Part shown: positions 8,397 through 15,426 of the stretch, one piece after another
Position numbering within the stretch: the stretch's first letter is position 1
How the letters are laid out: the number at the start of each line of letters is the position of its first letter
Origin: Rhodobacteraceae bacterium UBA2776
GTDB lineage: Bacteria > Pseudomonadota > Alphaproteobacteria > Rhodobacterales > Rhodobacteraceae
NCBI GenBank assembly: GCA_002352425.1
Contig: DEIK01000087.1
Coordinates: 16,910-35,335 of the forward strand
Reading direction: 5' to 3'
Length of the DNA: 18,426 nt
Notes under the pieces: model-generated
Told to the model about the DNA's origin: nothing
Databases searched by the model: none
What the model saw: only the letters and a program-made list of their open reading frames with translations
Translations under genes and position numbers: made by a program

Positions 8397-9215
8397 CTAT
8401 TTGTCAGACCGCAGCAAGGTCAGTTCTATCCGGTTGTTTCGCAAAGCCATCGGATTGCTCGCAACAGGTTTACGGTCAGCGTATCCGGTCACCCGTTGAA
8501 ACCGTTGACTGTCAAACCCGTCGCCCTCCAGTAATTTGCGCAACGTATCTGCCCGCGCGGATGATAAATCCCACACTGGATTGTCAGCCAGCACAATTGG
8601 TTGTGATCTGATATGCCCGCTCACCGCGACCTCGTTTTTCACTATCGAAAACGCCACCACCATCATCTTGCTGATCTCGTTCAACAACGGTGTTGGGGTT
8701 GCAGTGCCTACTTCAAAAAGGGCCGCACTCTCCAGATCAAACAGCTCGACGATCAAGCCCTCATCGGTAACACGGGTCATGATGTGCTTCATCGCGTTAT
8801 CCATCACCAGACTTTCACCGCCGCCACCGGACAGCATCGATTCAACCTCGGACAGGGCATCACTGTCCTCACTCGAGTGACCGCTAGAGCCCTCTTGCAT
8901 AGCGGCAGCAAAGGTCGCAGCCCCCGTGCCGTTACGTGCCAGTGTCTCCTCGGTGAACACACTGTCCCCACCAAAGGCCCCATCGCCGCCGCCCGATACC
9001 CGGGCCAATGGAATCGACGGACTAAAATAGTCCGCAATCCCTTTTCGTTGACTTTCCGTCGTCGCGTTCAACAGCCACATCAGCATAAAGAAGGCCATCA
9101 TGGCCGTCACGAAATCCGCATAGGCAACTTTCCACGCACCACCATGGTGCCCGCCGCCTGCGATGATTTTCTTACGCTTGATGATAATGACTGGCGCGTT
9201 TGATTGCGCATCCAT
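8397..9215 (-). CDS. motB: Flagellar stator protein MotB
   Basis: MotB is the peptidoglycan-anchored half of the proton-driven stator. A short basic N-terminus (IIIKRKKI) precedes the plug/membrane helix VAYADFVTAMMAFFMLMWLL (residues 30-49), in which D34 is the proton-carrying aspartate. A glycine-rich linker (about 70-135) leads to an OmpA-like domain with LSSARA (218-223) and VTGYADRKPV (242-251). The usual GHTD of that domain is GHIR (200-203) here, a change at a position that normally contacts peptidoglycan. I start at the ATG at 9215 (272 aa), with GAGG 7 nt upstream. The frame is open to 9269 but that would add a non-family segment. motA is not in the window. Confidence 0.93.
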   Translation of the reverse strand: MDAQSNAPVIIIKRKKIIAGGGHHGGAWKVAYADFVTAMMAFFMLMWLLNATTESQRKGIADYFSPSIPLARVSGGGDGAFGGDSVFTEETLARNGTGAATFAAAMQEGSSGHSSEDSDALSEVESMLSGGGGESLVMDNAMKHIMTRVTDEGLIVELFDLESAALFEVGTATPTPLLNEISKMMVVAFSIVKNEVAVSGHIRSQPIVLADNPVWDLSSARADTLRKLLEGDGFDSQRFQRVTGYADRKPVASNPMALRNNRIELTLLRSDK

Positions 9216-9262
9216 TCCACCACCTCGTTTATTCACCCAAGGACAGGGATAGCAGGCCGGGG

Positions 9263-9277
9263 TAAACACCCCCTTAA
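9263..9277 (-). promoter_or_regulatory. Candidate CtrA box upstream of motB
   Basis: TAAA-N7-TTAA on the + strand (TTAA-N7-TTTA toward motB) is one base from the CtrA consensus, 48 nt before the motB start. It sits where the head promoter of the motB-flgI unit should be. A similar box lies before flgE, which strengthens the case, though eight-base motifs with one mismatch arise by chance several times in 18 kb. Confidence 0.4.
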
Positions 9278-9281
9278 CCTT

Positions 9282-9301
9282 TCAAATTGTTAGTAATTTG
9301 A
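9282..9301. repeat. Perfect 7-bp inverted repeat in motB upstream region
   Basis: TCAAATT - GTTAGT - AATTTGA is a perfect dyad with 7-bp arms and a 6-nt spacer, directly upstream of the candidate CtrA box and 67 nt from motB. It could be an operator for a dimeric regulator. It is AT-rich and lacks a T tract, so it does not look like a terminator for the globin unit, which ends at 9346. Confidence 0.4.
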
Positions 9302-9345
9302 TAGGGAGGCTACATAATAGCCCGGTCGGTCGTTCCAGGCGCCGA

Positions 9346-9957
9346 TCACAAAACTGGTGGATTGGTTGCACCGAACACGTTGCGGTTTTCGAACTTAAAC
9401 TCGGTTGCGTATTTGCCCATAAAATGGGTCAGGAACGTATTAATGCTGGGCCGTATTCGCACATCACCCGGCATGAATTGCGCAGATTCATCAATCGTTT
9501 CAAGCATCAACTGCGCCCAACGCGCAGCACCTTTTTCATTCATCAACTCCATCGCATTATGGGTGTGGTGAAAATTCAACCGAAAGTCCGCGCCTTGGTA
9601 ATAGGGGCCACCACCCATCACATCGACCCACATCGAGGCTTGGGTGTTGATGTGGTGACCAATCCCGCCAACCCGCGCAAACACAGAGGTGAACCATGCC
9701 TCATCCGCAAAGACCCGCTCATAAAACCGCGCAACGATTTCGACTATGGGGTCTTGACCCAACACCGAAAAGAGCTGCCAAAACTGAATGGGATTGGCCG
9801 GATCCATCGGCGCATTCAGTGACACAATCTGATCCATCCGGTCCGCACGGTCAGGCAATACATTTTCGGCAATCGCTGATGCGATATAGGCGCGTTGAAC
9901 CGTCTCCGTCATATACCCTTGCCTTGTCGGGTATCTCATCAGCTTGGGTTGCGTCAT
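9346..9957 (-). CDS. Truncated-haemoglobin-like globin
   Basis: Probable haem-binding globin of the truncated (2-on-2) type, able to bind O2 or NO. After an N-terminal extension of about 55 residues, RFYERVFAD (78-85) matches the B-helix Phe-Tyr pair with Y79 as the likely distal tyrosine. GGGPYY (115-120) matches the E-F region, H133 in HTHNAMEL is the best proximal haem ligand (H130 and H131 are nearby alternatives), and W147 in RWAQLML fits the G8 tryptophan of groups II/III. The ATG at 9957 overlaps the upstream oxidoreductase stop in an ATGA, so the two are probably coupled. An in-frame ATG at 9912 has a better upstream AAGG and would give 188 aa; the choice is uncertain. The substrate or partner is not evident. 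Confidence 0.72.
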   Translation of the reverse strand: MTQPKLMRYPTRQGYMTETVQRAYIASAIAENVLPDRADRMDQIVSLNAPMDPANPIQFWQLFSVLGQDPIVEIVARFYERVFADEAWFTSVFARVGGIGHHINTQASMWVDVMGGGPYYQGADFRLNFHHTHNAMELMNEKGAARWAQLMLETIDESAQFMPGDVRIRPSINTFLTHFMGKYATEFKFENRNVFGATNPPVL

Positions 9958-10949
9958 TGCGCTACAATATCGCGCAGTGCCGCCGCCGCGATTTCAAACG
10001 ATTTCAACCGTGCCGCATGATTATGAATCATTCCGGTCACCATTATTTCATCAGGCTGATACTTGGCGACCAATCCCGCCAACCCGGCGCGAACGGTTTG
10101 TGCATCACCTGTCGCCGAACAGGACAAGGCCTGCTCCACCTGTGCCAAAACCTGCGCGGGGATGTCTGCGGTTACATCCTCGACAGGTTGGGGCAATGGA
10201 CCCGGACGGCCAGTACGCAACCGCGCAAAAGCCAACAGCTGAGAGGTCCGCAAATACTGCGCCTCCTCGTTGGTTCCTGCCGCGCAAACCCCGGCTGCCA
10301 ACATAAAGTATGGTTTAGCAAGCCACTTGGACGCACGAAAAGTCGTTCGGTAGGTCTCTAGCGCTTGCTCCAACATCGCGGGCGCAAAATGCGAAGCAAA
10401 GGCATAGGGCAGGCCCAAATGCGCGGCCAGCTGCGCGCCATATAGGCTGGAGCCAAGCACCCAGACCGGCACATGGGTACCTTGCCCCGGAATCGCACGG
10501 ATCCGCGCATCACCAGGGGCGTCATCCAAATAGGACAGCAGCTCTATGACGTCCTGCGGAAAGTTGTCGTTGGCTTCCATATTGCGGCGCAACGCATGCG
10601 CAGTCACCCCGTCCGTGCCGGGCGCACGACCCAGCCCCAGATCAATGCGATCCGGATAAAGCGTGGCCAATGTGCCAAACTGCTCGGCAATCACCAACGG
10701 CGCGTGGTTGGGCAACATGACGCCACCTGCCCCCACCCGAATGGTCTGCGTGGCCGCAGCGACAGCCCCAATCACCACCGACGTCGCCGCACTGGCAATA
10801 CCCGGCATGTTGTGATGTTCCGCCAACCAATAGCGGTGATACCCGTCCGCCTCGGCATGTTGCGCAAGGTCGAGCGTGTTGCGCAGCGCGTCAGCAGCGT
10901 TGCCACCTTCTGGGATTGGTGACAGGTCTAACAAAGAATAATGATGCAC
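9954..10949 (-). CDS. Luciferase-like (LLM class) flavin-dependent oxidoreductase
   Basis: Predicted soluble flavin-dependent monooxygenase or oxidoreductase with the bacterial-luciferase TIM-barrel fold, close in wording to E. coli YhbW. Diagnostic segments are SLLDLSPIPEG (5-15), GYHRYWLAEHHNMPG (36-50), GGVMLPNHAPLVIAEQFG (75-92) and YPDRIDLGLGRAPGTD (98-113). C-terminally, residues about 297-311 (YQPDEIMVTGMIHNH) match the family's closing strand. The start is a GTG at 10949 with GGAG 7 nt upstream; the N-terminus aligns well with relatives. Length of 331 aa is typical. It overlaps the globin gene by 4 nt. A 147-nt gap with no clear promoter or terminator separates it from the metal transporter upstream. 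The true substrate cannot be told from sequence. Confidence 0.9.
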   Translation of the reverse strand: MHHYSLLDLSPIPEGGNAADALRNTLDLAQHAEADGYHRYWLAEHHNMPGIASAATSVVIGAVAAATQTIRVGAGGVMLPNHAPLVIAEQFGTLATLYPDRIDLGLGRAPGTDGVTAHALRRNMEANDNFPQDVIELLSYLDDAPGDARIRAIPGQGTHVPVWVLGSSLYGAQLAAHLGLPYAFASHFAPAMLEQALETYRTTFRASKWLAKPYFMLAAGVCAAGTNEEAQYLRTSQLLAFARLRTGRPGPLPQPVEDVTADIPAQVLAQVEQALSCSATGDAQTVRAGLAGLVAKYQPDEIMVTGMIHNHAARLKSFEIAAAALRDIVAQ

Positions 10950-11096
10950 CGCAGAACTCCGTGGTTGGTTTTGTTTAGGTCAAGATGGGACGTAATATTT
11001 GCCAAAGCAATTACAATGGCGCGGGATGCAAGGCCCCTCTCTGGCCCCTTCTTTACAAAAATGTTGCGTACCCGTTTGGACGCGAGCCAAGGCCAT

Positions 11097-11810
11097 CTAG
11101 ACCCGAAACAGGCTGCCAACAAAATAGGCGATCATTGCGGCCACGCCGCCAATAAATAAGGTCTCAAACCCGGAACGCCACCAGGGGTCCAGCGACCAGC
11201 GGCTCTTTAATGTGCCGATCAAAAAGAAAACGATTCCGGTGCAAACCAGCGCCACATTGAACGCATTGCCCGCGCCAAATAAAAACGGCACCAGCGGCAC
11301 CATTCCGGCCACAAGAAAGGCCATAAAGGTTGCAATGGCGGCGCGAAATGGGTGTGGCGCAATAGGAGACATGCCATATTCGTCAATCATCATCATCTTG
11401 ATCCACGAGGTCTTGTCTTTCGCAATTGCATCGGTGGCATCTTCCAGCACCTGACCGCTTAAACCTTTGTTGGCAAGAATCGCCCGCAACTCCAGTCGTT
11501 CACCTTCGGGATGGTCACGAATGTGGCGCTCCTCAACCTCGACCAAGCGTTTGTAGTTGTCCAATTCAGCCTTGGTGCCAGAGTAATTGCCCGCCGCCAT
11601 CGAGAACCCGTCCGCCAACACATTGGCAAACCCCAGTGCAATAATGATCGACGGACTAAGGCCAGCACCAGCCACCCCCGCAACGATCGCAAAGGTCGTT
11701 ACTGCACCGTCAATCGCGCCGTACACTGTGTCGCGCAAATAGCTGCGGTGCGGCGGTGTATCTATCCTTGCCGAAACTTCGCCAGGACTGTGGCCGTGTT
11801 CCGTTTCCAT
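11097..11810 (-). CDS. VIT1/CCC1-family iron/manganese transporter
   Basis: Predicted inner-membrane protein that moves Fe2+/Mn2+ out of the cytosol by proton exchange, as known for the plant VIT1 and yeast CCC1 family. YGAIDGAVTTFAIVAGVAGA (residues about 29-48) and FANVLADGFSMAAGNYSGTK are the family's membrane helix 1 and 2 signatures. A glutamate-rich cytosolic metal-binding helix pair follows (EVEERHIRDHPEGERLE, then MMIDEYGMS), and three further membrane helices make up the C-terminal half. I prefer the ATG at 11810 (237 aa) to the GTG at 11822, because AGGTGGG lies about 6 nt before the ATG and nothing useful precedes the GTG. It follows hemY by 32 nt and may be cotranscribed with it. 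Confidence 0.87.
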   Translation of the reverse strand: METEHGHSPGEVSARIDTPPHRSYLRDTVYGAIDGAVTTFAIVAGVAGAGLSPSIIIALGFANVLADGFSMAAGNYSGTKAELDNYKRLVEVEERHIRDHPEGERLELRAILANKGLSGQVLEDATDAIAKDKTSWIKMMMIDEYGMSPIAPHPFRAAIATFMAFLVAGMVPLVPFLFGAGNAFNVALVCTGIVFFLIGTLKSRWSLDPWWRSGFETLFIGGVAAMIAYFVGSLFRV

Positions 11811-11842
11811 ACCGTCACCCACCTAGTTTATGCTGCCGCGAT

Positions 11843-13336
11843 CTATACTTTTCCGCCCAGCGCGACCACTTCACCTTCAACAGGTTCAGGTGCGCCGGGT
11901 TCGGGAACAGGTTCCGCCTCAGGAACCACATCCTCAACAACATCCTCAACCTTGTCCTCAATGGCGCCCACAATCAGGGGCAGCATTTTGGTCGAATCTG
12001 GCATCGCCACTTCGCCCATCGTCGGAACAACCCAACTGAGTGAATCAAATGTCTCGCAATTTGAGCAAACCGGCACCCATTCATTGTGGACGCTGTTGCA
12101 ATTGTCGCAAACCCACTGCGGGCCGCGCGACGCAGACAAAGCCTTGGTCAGCCAACCGCGCACGACGCTGTCCTCGGACCCCTCACCGCGTTCAATCGCC
12201 GCCATGATCGTCAAGGACCGCGCTGTCGGGTCTGTCTCGACCAGATCGCCCAGCGCTGTACGAGCCGATGGGTAATCCTTGGCTGCAATGTGCAGTTCAG
12301 CCAGCAACATTTTGGTCTGCTCGTGGGTCGGCTTTAACTTGGTCAACGCCTTAAAGCGCTTGACCCGTTCCACTGGAGTTTCGTCTGGCTCAATTTCAGC
12401 AAAGGCGACGGCCAAATCAGGGTGCGGGTTCATATCCCACGCTTTTTTCAAAATGCGGACAGCGTTGCGCGGTTTGTCTGCCTCAATATACATCCGCGCT
12501 GCCATAGCGGCCGCCGGAACCAGATCAGGCGACAAACGGTTCGCCTCGATCGAGGCCGCGCGGGCCTTTTCCGTATCGCCGGTTATCATATCATCGCGGG
12601 CCTCGGACAATGCCAAAACCGCATCGCGGCGACGATGCACATCGCGAGGTAAACTGCCGTGGCGCAGCTTGGCGCTCAACGTTTTGCGCGCCCCGCCCCA
12701 GTCTTCGGAGTTGGCCTGAAGACGCAACAACGTGTCCTGCGTCTCCACATGCTTGGGTTTAATTGCAAAAGCCTTTTCTGCCAGCAACAGCGCTGTGTCC
12801 GTGTCGCCGGACTCCAGCTTTTGTTTCATGATGCCGCGCACCCCGACGAACCGCGTTTTGTCGTCCAGCAGCAGGCGTTTATAAACCTCTTCGGCCTTTT
12901 TCTTATCGCCCACCATTTCAGCGGCTTGGGCAGAAATCAGATTGGTCAACTCGGGCCGTTTCAAATACCGCTCGGCCTTGGCCGCCTTGGCCATCGCCGC
13001 GCGACCCTCGCCCGACGCCAACGCCATCATCCCCTCAGATAGAGCGTCATAGCCGCGCTTTTCGCGGTTGCGATCAAAATAGCGCGAAATCGCGGTCTCG
13101 TCCCCGTTCAAAAACCGATAAGTCGCCAGCAAAAACCCCATGAGTTTAAGCAACACCCAGACGGCACAAATCAGCGCCACAGCCAGAACCACAGTCATCA
13201 GCGGGCTGATCATGAACTCTGTGCCAGCCACCGAGACCAACGTGTTCGAACCATTGTCCGTCAGGTACATCACCCCAAAGGTCGCGGCCGCAATCGCGGC
13301 GACAAATAGCAGTATTTTAATCAAGGACCAGAGCAT
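11843..13336 (-). CDS. hemY: HemY-like TPR membrane protein with C-terminal zinc ribbon
   Basis: Membrane-anchored scaffold of the HemY (HemY_N) type, encoded with haem genes but not itself a proven enzyme; it is unrelated to protoporphyrinogen oxidase HemY of Gram-positives. Two hydrophobic segments lie at about 3-26 and 43-71, then tetratricopeptide-like helical repeats from about 95 to 400. C410, C413, C424 and C427 form CxxC-x10-CxxC, a rubredoxin-like zinc ribbon resembling the C-terminus of E. coli LapB. The tail is rich in Glu, Val and Pro, with a short internal repeat (VEDVVEDVV) visible as a tandem TCCTCAAC at about 11934-11968. I use the ATG at 13336 with AAGGA 7 nt upstream rather than the TTG one codon earlier. 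It follows the Mic60-like gene after 10 nt. Confidence 0.86.
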   Translation of the reverse strand: MLWSLIKILLFVAAIAAATFGVMYLTDNGSNTLVSVAGTEFMISPLMTVVLAVALICAVWVLLKLMGFLLATYRFLNGDETAISRYFDRNREKRGYDALSEGMMALASGEGRAAMAKAAKAERYLKRPELTNLISAQAAEMVGDKKKAEEVYKRLLLDDKTRFVGVRGIMKQKLESGDTDTALLLAEKAFAIKPKHVETQDTLLRLQANSEDWGGARKTLSAKLRHGSLPRDVHRRRDAVLALSEARDDMITGDTEKARAASIEANRLSPDLVPAAAMAARMYIEADKPRNAVRILKKAWDMNPHPDLAVAFAEIEPDETPVERVKRFKALTKLKPTHEQTKMLLAELHIAAKDYPSARTALGDLVETDPTARSLTIMAAIERGEGSEDSVVRGWLTKALSASRGPQWVCDNCNSVHNEWVPVCSNCETFDSLSWVVPTMGEVAMPDSTKMLPLIVGAIEDKVEDVVEDVVPEAEPVPEPGAPEPVEGEVVALGGKV

Positions 13337-13346
13337 CAAATATTCC

Positions 13347-14534
13347 TTAGTTACCGTTCAAATCATCGGCCAAAACACGCAGAGCTTCAACAGCCTCATT
13401 GCGCGTGTTTGCACTGCTTACAAAATCCGTCATCGCGGTTTGACCTGCTGCGGGCAAGGCACCGATCAATGCGATCACGCCTGCAATATCGCCATTCACC
13501 AACGCCGCTTCGGCCCGCGACAATACCGCATCGGGGTCATCGCCCTCTCGTGGGGTTAGCGATCTTGCGCCAACCTGACTACGAAAGAATGAACCGACTT
13601 TCTCCATCGCGCCATCGCCCGCCGTTGCCTTTACCGAAGCCGTCAAACCGGCACGCGCCGCGCTTGGATAGCTCTCTTGCAAATTGATCAAGGTGGGCAC
13701 GCCTGTTTTGGCCGCACCAGCCAGAACCGGCGGAACATCAACGCCTGCTTCTGCCAGTTTGGCAACCGCGGGTTCAAACGCACCGCCATTGTCCAGCGCC
13801 GACTGCAATTGCGACACCGCAACGCGCATGTTGGTTGCCTTGGCCGTGGCCGCTGCCGCCTCTTCCGAGGTTGCAGCCTGTTGCGCCACACCTTCAATCC
13901 GTGCCGTTGCATCGGCGGCTAGTTTTTCAATATCGCTACGCTGGGTTTCCAACAAATCGCGCATGGTGCGCAGCTCGCGCTCATAGGCTTTGGCAGCATC
14001 CCCTGTGATGCCCCCTGCATCTGCAAGCGGGCGCTTTTCAAGGGCGATCAACCGCGCTTCAAAATCCGCTATCGCTGCCGTTACGTCGCCAATTTGCGTC
14101 GTCAAAGCCTCGTCTCGTTGTTCGGACTGCGCAAACCCTTCCATCGTTTGGGTCGCCTCTGCGGCGCTGCCCAAACCTGTGCGCAATTCGGTGATGGTGC
14201 CGTCGGTTCCGTCCAGCCGCTTGCTGTGTGCCTCTAACGTAGTTTGAACCTGCACCAAGGCCTGCGCCTCGTCTGAGGGTTGGTTCAGAAAATAATAGGT
14301 CGCCGCGCCAAACCCTACCACGCCCGATAAGACGCCGCCCAAAACCAAAGGTAAAAACGTGGATTTCTGCTTTGGTGCTACTGGGGTTTCAGCATCAGAC
14401 AAATCCTTGTCTGTGGGCACATCATCCTTGATGTTGTCTTTAGCGATTTTCTCCGCTTCGACCACCACCGCATCCTCAACCTCGGCTTTGGGCTTGGTGC
14501 GTTTGCTTGCTGTCGTTTTCTTTGTTGTAGCCAC
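13347..14534 (-). CDS. Mic60/mitofilin-like inner-membrane protein (COG4223)
   Basis: Bacterial relative of mitochondrial Mic60, which shapes inner membranes at contact sites with the outer membrane. The N-terminal 55 residues are basic then acidic and low in complexity. A single membrane helix (about 60-83, FLPLVLGGVLSGVVGFGAAT) leads to a long periplasmic coiled coil (about 90-240). The C-terminal mitofilin signature follows at about 300-385, with VGARSLTPREGDDPDAVLSR and AEAALVNGDIAGVIALIGAL. The frame is open to 14561, but the GTG at 14534, with AAGGGG 9 nt upstream, gives the usual lysine/threonine-rich start ATTKKTTASKR. Position between hemD and hemY is the classic alphaproteobacterial location of this gene. 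Confidence 0.85.
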   Translation of the reverse strand: MATTKKTTASKRTKPKAEVEDAVVVEAEKIAKDNIKDDVPTDKDLSDAETPVAPKQKSTFLPLVLGGVLSGVVGFGAATYYFLNQPSDEAQALVQVQTTLEAHSKRLDGTDGTITELRTGLGSAAEATQTMEGFAQSEQRDEALTTQIGDVTAAIADFEARLIALEKRPLADAGGITGDAAKAYERELRTMRDLLETQRSDIEKLAADATARIEGVAQQAATSEEAAAATAKATNMRVAVSQLQSALDNGGAFEPAVAKLAEAGVDVPPVLAGAAKTGVPTLINLQESYPSAARAGLTASVKATAGDGAMEKVGSFFRSQVGARSLTPREGDDPDAVLSRAEAALVNGDIAGVIALIGALPAAGQTAMTDFVSSANTRNEAVEALRVLADDLNGN

Positions 14535-14636
14535 GAAAAACCACCCCTTCAATTCGAACACTCAAAACGCCGCATTCCTGCAGCAACACTGGCAGACTAC
14601 CCCGAGAATGCATCACCCTCAAGCGGTCCTCATGCC

Positions 14637-15350
14637 TCAAATCGTCTCATAGCAGCACTTTATCGCCTGAATCATTGCCAATGCGTTTGGTGTATCAGCG
14701 ATGGAAGATGCAGCGGTTTTTGCCTTGTTAGTATCTAATATGACGTCATTCACTGCTGCGCTTATTGCGATCACCTTCAAGTCAGCAGAAATGGAATCAG
14801 CCTGTTCAAAAAATAACTGCGCCGTTCTTGGCGAAAACAGCGGGAGAATCACCACCTCATTACTTTGCAGTGCAGATCGCGCTACATCGCTCAACGGTTG
14901 GGCCAGTTGTCGGTAGGCTACGACTTCGTCCACCTGCGCATTGATCCGTCCGGCTATATTGCCCCGCGTATGCTCGCCCCTGATGTGCAGCAACGGACCC
15001 GCCACCTCGGCGGCATTGATCATTTCCACCAGATCATCCGCTGTCCCATCTGCCGAAATCGCCTCCAAACCCGCATCCCTAGCCGCGTTGGTCGTCCGCG
15101 CGCCAACGCAATAAGCGGGCATACCCTGCCCTATAGTCGTCTGCGCAAAGGCCTGCACACCGTTTTCCGAGGTGAAAATCAGCCCACGATACGGTGTCAA
15201 AGGCACGTCAAACAGCAGCATTTCGATTTTCAGTAATGGCGATAGGATGATCTGTAGCTCCGCGCCCAATGTCGCGCGACAAATTTGCGCAAATCGCTCT
15301 GATTGAGCCTGCGGTCTGGTCAACATTATCAATGGGCGCTTTTTGCTCAC
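14637..15350 (-). CDS. hemD: Uroporphyrinogen-III synthase HemD
   Basis: HemD closes and rearranges hydroxymethylbilane into uroporphyrinogen III, the branch point to haem, sirohaem and cobalamin. The family is poorly conserved, but residues about 9-20 (MLTRPQAQSERF), FTSENGVQAF near 59-68, YCVGARTT near 80-87 and LLHIRGEHTRG near 119-129 follow the bilobed HemD pattern. Length of 237 aa is typical. The start is a GTG at 15350 with AGGTGA about 5 nt upstream; an ATG at 15326 is a possible alternative but would trim the first strand. It is divergent from tsaD (76-nt gap). hemC, often immediately upstream of hemD, is absent here. A 102-nt gap separates it from the Mic60-like gene. Confidence 0.88.
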   Translation of the reverse strand: MSKKRPLIMLTRPQAQSERFAQICRATLGAELQIILSPLLKIEMLLFDVPLTPYRGLIFTSENGVQAFAQTTIGQGMPAYCVGARTTNAARDAGLEAISADGTADDLVEMINAAEVAGPLLHIRGEHTRGNIAGRINAQVDEVVAYRQLAQPLSDVARSALQSNEVVILPLFSPRTAQLFFEQADSISADLKVIAISAAVNDVILDTNKAKTAASSIADTPNALAMIQAIKCCYETI

Positions 15351-15375
15351 GTTTCACCTGTCGGGATTGTCTGGC

Positions 15376-15390
15376 ACACCGCTTCGGTGT
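15376..15390. repeat. Inverted repeat in the hemD-tsaD divergent region
   Basis: ACACCG - CTT - CGGTGT is a perfect 6-bp dyad in the 76-nt region between the divergent starts, 26 nt from hemD and 37 nt from tsaD. It could be an operator shared by the two promoters or a 5'-leader hairpin. A TATAAC at 15399-15404 could be a -10 element for tsaD but has no good -35 partner. Confidence 0.35.
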
Positions 15391-15426
15391 TACCTGCCTA
15401 TAACCTTATTCGCAACAGACGGGCTT

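Noticed and set aside
8613..9203. 196-codon + strand frame opposite motB
   Set aside because: Antisense to clear MotB motifs, no recognisable protein features.
9696..10361. 221-codon + strand frame opposite the globin and oxidoreductase
   Set aside because: Rich in Arg, Pro and His with no domain pattern; a shadow of the coding strand.
10950..11096. 147-nt gap searched for a promoter, terminator or small RNA
   Set aside because: A GGGGCC-type direct repeat and a TTTGGCAAA palindrome are present, but no paired -35/-10, no stable hairpin with a T tract, and no RNA gene could be supported.
11934..11968. Tandem TCCTCAAC-like repeat
   Set aside because: It encodes the acidic VEDVVEDVV tail of HemY, so it is a coding repeat and not a regulatory array or CRISPR.
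11511..12275. 254-codon + strand frame opposite the VIT gene and the HemY 3' end
   Set aside because: It spans two real genes on the other strand; the Ser/Thr-rich middle is simply the antisense of HemY's acidic Pro-rich tail.
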